DNA from: Mycobacterium sp. ITM-2016-00317
GTDB taxonomy: Bacteria > Actinomycetota > Actinomycetes > Mycobacteriales > Mycobacteriaceae
Length of the DNA: 64,000 bases
Reading direction: 5' to 3'
Assembly (NCBI RefSeq): GCF_002968295.1
Contig: NZ_CP134399.1
Location: 62,001-126,000 of the forward strand
Of the stretch, positions 60,578-64,000 are shown piece after piece (position 1 is the first letter of the stretch; each line of letters opens with the position of its first letter). A program made the position numbers and the translations under genes. The notes below the pieces were generated by a model. That model did no database searches, was not told the origin of the DNA, and saw only the letters and a list, made by a program, of their open reading frames with translations.

Positions 60578-60599
60578 CTAAATACATCCATGTGTTTAG
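60578..60599. promoter_or_regulatory. Near-perfect dyad upstream of PE35
   Basis: CTAAATACAT and ATGTGTTTAG around a two-base centre, with one mismatch, ending 19 bases before the PE35 start. The whole 176-base interval after eccCb1 is AT-rich for this genome and probably contains a separate promoter for PE35-PPE68-esxB-esxA. Confidence 0.5.
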
Positions 60600-60618
60600 A
60601 CCAGCGAGGTAACAGCAA

Positions 60619-60915
60619 ATGCAGCCATTAAGTCATAATCCCGCCGCTATCGGCGTCGGGGGTCAGGTGACCGCCAACGGGGCCCGCGGTCTGGCGACAG
60701 GCACCGGTGCGACGGCCCAGGTCAGTGCGCTGGCTCCGGCAGGTGCCGACGAGGTGTCAGCCGCGGCAGCGGTCACCTTCGCTGCCGAAGGTGTGCAGAC
60801 CCTCGGTATCAACGCGCTGGCACAGGAGGAGATCGCGCGCGCCGGCGCGGCGGTGATCGAGATCGGCGGGGTCTATCAGGCCGTCGACGCCGCGAACGGC
60901 GCGACGCTGATCTGA
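60619..60915 (+). CDS. pe35: PE35
   Basis: A 98-residue PE-family protein. The two helices are in residues 5-40 and 45-85 (APAGADEVSAAAAVTFAAEGVQ is the conserved turn), and the secretion motif YxxxD is present as YQAVD near residue 87. The Pro-Glu motif itself is replaced by Pro-Ala. It pairs with PPE68 downstream; the pair is exported by ESX-1 with EspG1's help. GAGGTAAC site upstream. Confidence 0.93.
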   Translation: MQPLSHNPAAIGVGGQVTANGARGLATGTGATAQVSALAPAGADEVSAAAAVTFAAEGVQTLGINALAQEEIARAGAAVIEIGGVYQAVDAANGATLI

Positions 60916-60932
60916 GTCGAGTTCCCTGAGTC

Positions 60933-62243
60933 ATGGCTGCCATCGGCATTCCCATCCCACCGATCTGGGGAGCGTTCCCGCCCGAGATCAACACGTCGCG
61001 CCTGCAGGCAGGCGCCGGCGCGGTGCCGATGCTGCAGGCGGCGGCGGGCTGGGAGGCGTTTGCGATCTCGCTGGAGACGCAGGCCGACGAGCTGTCCTCC
61101 AGCCTGGCCTCACTGGCGCAGATGTGGCAGGGCATGGGCAGCGAACGGGCCGTCACCGCGACGATGCCGATGGTGATGTGGCTGCGCATGCTGTCGCTGC
61201 AGGCGCACAAGCGTGCCGTCCAGGCGTCGGCCCAGGCCACGGCATGGACCACCGCGGCGACCGGCACCCCGCAGTTGCCCGAGATCGAGGTCAACCACGT
61301 CACCAACGCGGTCCTGAATGCGACGAACTTCCTTGGGGTGAACACCGTTCCGATCGCGGTCAACGAGGCCGACTACGTCCGGATGTGGAACCAGGCCGCC
61401 GCGGTGATGACCGCCTACGAGACCGAGACCATGCTCAACTCGACCTTCGAACCGGTGGCGCCGCCGAAACCCATCGTGCTTCCGGGCGGTGCGCAGGCCG
61501 CGATGGCGACCGGACTTTCCGGGGCGGCGGCCCCCGGGGTGGCGGGTGCTGTCGTCCGCAACGCGACGTTCACGAAGGTGAGCAGCGTGGGCAAGCTGGA
61601 CGAGTTCAACCAGAAGGCGGGCAAGATCGAGGGGACGCTGCATCAGGCCGCCAATCAGGGCCGCTCCCAGGCAGAGCAGGGCCGGGTTCTCCAACAGGCC
61701 CCGCAGCAGGGCATGCAGATGGTGTCCCAGCTCGGCTCCACCCTGGGGCAGCTGCCCCAGCAGATGATGCAGGGCGTCACCCAGCCCTTCCAGCAGCTCA
61801 CGCAGCCGCTGCAGCAGATGTCGTCGCTGTTCGGCCAGATGGGAGGACTGGGCGGCGACAAGGGCGGACAGATCGGCATGGTCGGCGCGACACCGTTTTC
61901 CAATCACCCGGCCATCGGAGGGAACGGCGCGGCGACCGGAGCCGGACTGGTACGGGCGGCGTCGCTGCCCGGAGCGGGTGGCACGGCGGCGCGCACCCCG
62001 CTGATGTCGAACCTCGTCGGTTCGGGGCTGCAGCCGACGCTGAGCCCGGTGGCGGTCGGCGCGGGCGCCGGAACGGGCGCCGCGGGCGGGCTGGCGCCGA
62101 TGGCCGCGGGCGGCGGGATGGGCGGCGGCGGACCGATGGGAATGCTCGGCCAGCGCGGCAAGAGCGGCGGCAACAAGCCGGGATTGAACGCGCCCGCTCC
62201 GCTGGAGCACGACCTCGGCGAAGACGAAGACGACGACTGGTAG
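60933..62243 (+). CDS. ppe68: PPE68
   Basis: A 436-residue PPE protein. The PPE motif is at residues 16-18 (WGAFPPEINTSRL), a WxG turn near residue 62 (MWQGMGS), and the tip region NATNFLGVNTVPIAVNEADYVRMWNQAA is the EspG-binding segment. After residue 230 it becomes Gln/Gly-rich, ending in an acidic EDEDDDW tail, as in M. tuberculosis PPE68. It lies at the cell envelope in related species and regulates EsxA secretion. Confidence 0.93.
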   Translation: MAAIGIPIPPIWGAFPPEINTSRLQAGAGAVPMLQAAAGWEAFAISLETQADELSSSLASLAQMWQGMGSERAVTATMPMVMWLRMLSLQAHKRAVQASAQATAWTTAATGTPQLPEIEVNHVTNAVLNATNFLGVNTVPIAVNEADYVRMWNQAAAVMTAYETETMLNSTFEPVAPPKPIVLPGGAQAAMATGLSGAAAPGVAGAVVRNATFTKVSSVGKLDEFNQKAGKIEGTLHQAANQGRSQAEQGRVLQQAPQQGMQMVSQLGSTLGQLPQQMMQGVTQPFQQLTQPLQQMSSLFGQMGGLGGDKGGQIGMVGATPFSNHPAIGGNGAATGAGLVRAASLPGAGGTAARTPLMSNLVGSGLQPTLSPVAVGAGAGTGAAGGLAPMAAGGGMGGGGPMGMLGQRGKSGGNKPGLNAPAPLEHDLGEDEDDDW

Positions 62244-62346
62244 TCGTCCACCACAGACTTACCGGCCACCTGGGTCGGGAGGGCTCGCCCGACGGGCGAG
62301 AGCACAGGGGAAACCGAAAAGCCGGTAACAGAGGGAAGGTCAGCAC

Positions 62347-62655
62347 ATGGCACTTGAGGCAGATGTTGCGTCGTTAGCCACAGAGGCGGGGACATTCGAC
62401 AGGATCGCGGGCGAGCTCACCGCCGTTCGCGGGCAGGTCGAGTCGACTGCTGCAGCTCTCGCAGTCAACATGGACACCCCGGATGCGGGCAGGGCGGCGC
62501 AGGCCGCGTTGCTGCGCTACCAGGAGGCCTCCGATCAGCAGATCCGTCTGCTCACGGACATCTCGCAGAACATCCAGATCAGCGGCACCAAGTACGAAGC
62601 CACCGACGCCGACAACTCCTCGCGCGTTGCGGCCTCGATGAGCAACGTCCTGTAG
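62347..62655 (+). CDS. esxB: EsxB (CFP-10)
   Basis: A 102-residue helical-hairpin protein. The C-terminal export signal is present as YEATD (YxxxD), recognised by EccCb1. The turn between helices, where M. tuberculosis CFP-10 has a WRG tripeptide, reads VNMDTPDAG, so the Trp-x-Gly motif is absent. It forms a 1:1 dimer with EsxA, encoded 30 bases downstream. A long leader of about 100 bases separates it from PPE68. Confidence 0.94.
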   Translation: MALEADVASLATEAGTFDRIAGELTAVRGQVESTAAALAVNMDTPDAGRAAQAALLRYQEASDQQIRLLTDISQNIQISGTKYEATDADNSSRVAASMSNVL

Positions 62656-62685
62656 ACCACACCCACAAACTCAAGGAGAACCATT

Positions 62686-62982
62686 GTGACTAGCGGAGGC
62701 TCGATCAACTACAACTTCGCCGGCATCGAAGCCGATTCCGGTGAGATCAGCGCGGCCGTGGGCAAGGTCAACGGCCTGCTCGCCGAGGGGCAGGGCGCGT
62801 TGAACCGGCTGCAAGGCACCTGGCGTGGCGACGGCGCGATGTCCTACGAGGCCGTGCAGCAGCGCTGGAACCAGAACTCCGAAGAACTGAACCTGGCCCT
62901 GCAGAGCCTGGCGCACGCAGTGCGCGACTCCGGTGTCGACATGGGCGGCACCGAGCAGACCGTGACGGGAATGTTCACTTAA
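62686..62982 (+). CDS. esxA: EsxA (ESAT-6)
   Basis: A 98-residue WXG100 protein. Trp-Arg-Gly is at residues 46-48 (QGTWRGDG), between the two helices, and the end GTEQTVTGMFT resembles the ESAT-6 tail. It lacks the YxxxD signal, which EsxB supplies in the dimer. GTG start at 62686 with AAGGAG ten bases upstream. It is the main ESX-1 substrate. Confidence 0.95.
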   Translation: MTSGGSINYNFAGIEADSGEISAAVGKVNGLLAEGQGALNRLQGTWRGDGAMSYEAVQQRWNQNSEELNLALQSLAHAVRDSGVDMGGTEQTVTGMFT

Positions 62983-63077
62983 TCGCTGCGCAACGCCGGT
63001 GGGCGACCGGCCCCCGGGCCGTGATCGCCCACCGCGTGCACGGCCCGCCTCATCCCAGAACCCTTTGAGAGGTACAC

Positions 63078-64000
63078 ATGTCGGCCGACTATGACCGGCT
63101 CTTCCACTCCCCGGATGCCGTCCGACCGGCCGACGAGGAACCCGGGCGCGACGCCGCTGTCCCCCCGGGGAATGCACCCAACGGCGACGCCACCCCGCCG
63201 CCGATGCCGGCGGCGGCTCCGCGTACCCAGACCGCGCAGGCGCCACCGTCCTGGCAGACCGAGGTGATGAGCCAGGTCAGCGACGTGCAACCGCCTCCGC
63301 AGGCGACCCCCCAACAGCGCGTTCCCAACAACGGGATGATGCGGGCTCCGCAGTCGGCACCGCACACCGGTGCCCGCCACGAGCAGCGCCCGATGCCGGC
63401 GCCCGCGCAGCGTCCGGCCCCGGCCCCGGCCCCGTCGCCGTCGCCGTCGCAGTTCTACGGCGAGAACACCGACCCGCGACACGCGGCGGCGCCGACGTCG
63501 GCTGCCGCGATGGGCAACCACCGGGCGATCGACGCCCTGTCCCATGTCGGGGTGCGGTCCGCGATCAAGATGCCGTCCCAACGGGGTTGGCGGCACTGGC
63601 TTTACGTGATGACCCGGATCAACCTCGGTCTGTCGCCGGACGAACTCTACGAACTCGACCTGCACACCAGGATCCGGCGCAACGCCCGCGACTCCTACCA
63701 CATCGGTGTCTTCGGCCTCAAAGGCGGCGTCGGCAAGACCGCGGTGACGGTCGCGCTGGGATCGGCGCTGTCCGACATCCGCGGAGACCGGATTCTGGCC
63801 ATCGATGCCGACCCGGACGGCGGCAACCTCGCCGATCGCGCCGGCCGCCAGTCGGCGGCGACCATCGCGGACCTGCTGTCGGACAAAGAGCTGAAGCGCT
63901 ACAACGATATTCGCGCCTACACGAGTATGAACTCCGCGAACCTGGAGGTGCTGTCCTCCGACGAGTACAGCGCGGCCCGGCGTGAGTTCAACGACGAGGA
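63078..64000 (+). CDS. espI: EspI, ESX-1 associated ATPase (3' end beyond window)
   Basis: The frame is open from ATG 63078 to the right edge (over 307 codons). The first 150 residues are rich in Pro, Ala and Gln (MSADYDRLFHSPDAVRPADE, then several Pro-Ala runs). LYVMTRINLGLSPDELYELDL precedes a MinD-like domain with Walker A GLKGGVGKTAV near residue 220. EspI sits between esxA and eccD1 in ESX-1 loci and is reported to damp secretion when ATP is low. AGAGG site upstream. Confidence 0.93.
   Translation, partial: MSADYDRLFHSPDAVRPADEEPGRDAAVPPGNAPNGDATPPPMPAAAPRTQTAQAPPSWQTEVMSQVSDVQPPPQATPQQRVPNNGMMRAPQSAPHTGARHEQRPMPAPAQRPAPAPAPSPSPSQFYGENTDPRHAAAPTSAAAMGNHRAIDALSHVGVRSAIKMPSQRGWRHWLYVMTRINLGLSPDELYELDLHTRIRRNARDSYHIGVFGLKGGVGKTAVTVALGSALSDIRGDRILAIDADPDGGNLADRAGRQSAATIADLLSDKELKRYNDIRAYTSMNSANLEVLSSDEYSAARREFNDE

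Noticed and set aside
1..64000. CRISPR array, tRNA or rRNA genes
   Set aside because: No regularly spaced repeats and no cloverleaf-like or conserved rRNA sequence were noticed on either strand by eye.

Overview
The window is high-GC actinobacterial DNA, almost certainly from a fast-growing environmental mycobacterium (Mycolicibacterium type). The right third is an ESX-1 type VII secretion locus in canonical order (whiB6, an HTH regulator, espG1, espH, eccA1, eccB1, eccCa1, eccCb1, PE35, PPE68, esxB, esxA, espI). EccC is split into two genes, which is the ESX-1 hallmark. Mycothiol-domain, DivIVA-repeat and PPOX/F420-type genes fit the same assignment. I saw no rRNA, tRNA or CRISPR array.

Layout. 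1-4 kb: a tightly overlapping operon of amino-acid permease, two SDRs, a ureohydrolase and a NodB-type deacetylase. 4-10.4 kb: mixed housekeeping genes (lipoprotein, ChaB-like, aldehyde dehydrogenase, PfkB kinase, RecQ, quinone-oxidoreductase-like MDR). 10.7-20.5 kb: an operon of a GlnT-type glutamine synthetase, a MetX-like hydrolase, two dehydrogenases, a flavin monooxygenase, a taurine/nitrate-type ABC importer and a TetR regulator, probably for uptake and breakdown of a nitrogenous compound. 20.7-23.8 kb: TetR divergent from a P450-ferredoxin-SDR oxidation module, with three direct repeats between them. 23.8-35.9 kb: small conserved genes, two decayed oxidoreductase genes, a TacAT-type toxin-antitoxin pair and an acyl-CoA carboxylase beta gene.

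36.2-48.7 kb is an accessory island bracketed by a 334-bp direct repeat made of the 3' end of the carboxylase gene plus the 3' end of whiB6. It carries a flavin monooxygenase, an FAH-family enzyme, a GntR regulator, a truncated RidA-like gene, an alpha/beta hydrolase, an unrecognised 139-residue protein, a ribose-type ABC importer and a two-subunit Rieske oxygenase, followed by an insertion sequence and decayed fragments. The genes overlap by a few bases, so the island looks like one catabolic pathway with its own uptake system and repressor. Its substrate cannot be read from sequence.

48.9-64 kb: whiB6 and the ESX-1 locus. espE and espF are not visible between whiB6 and espG1; an inverted gene for an EspI-like MinD ATPase sits there instead.

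Several genes (ydeI-like, recQ, the MDR gene, eccA1, a GMC oxidoreductase, an alcohol dehydrogenase) carry single-base frameshifts. Either this stretch has real decay or the assembly contains indel errors; reads would decide.
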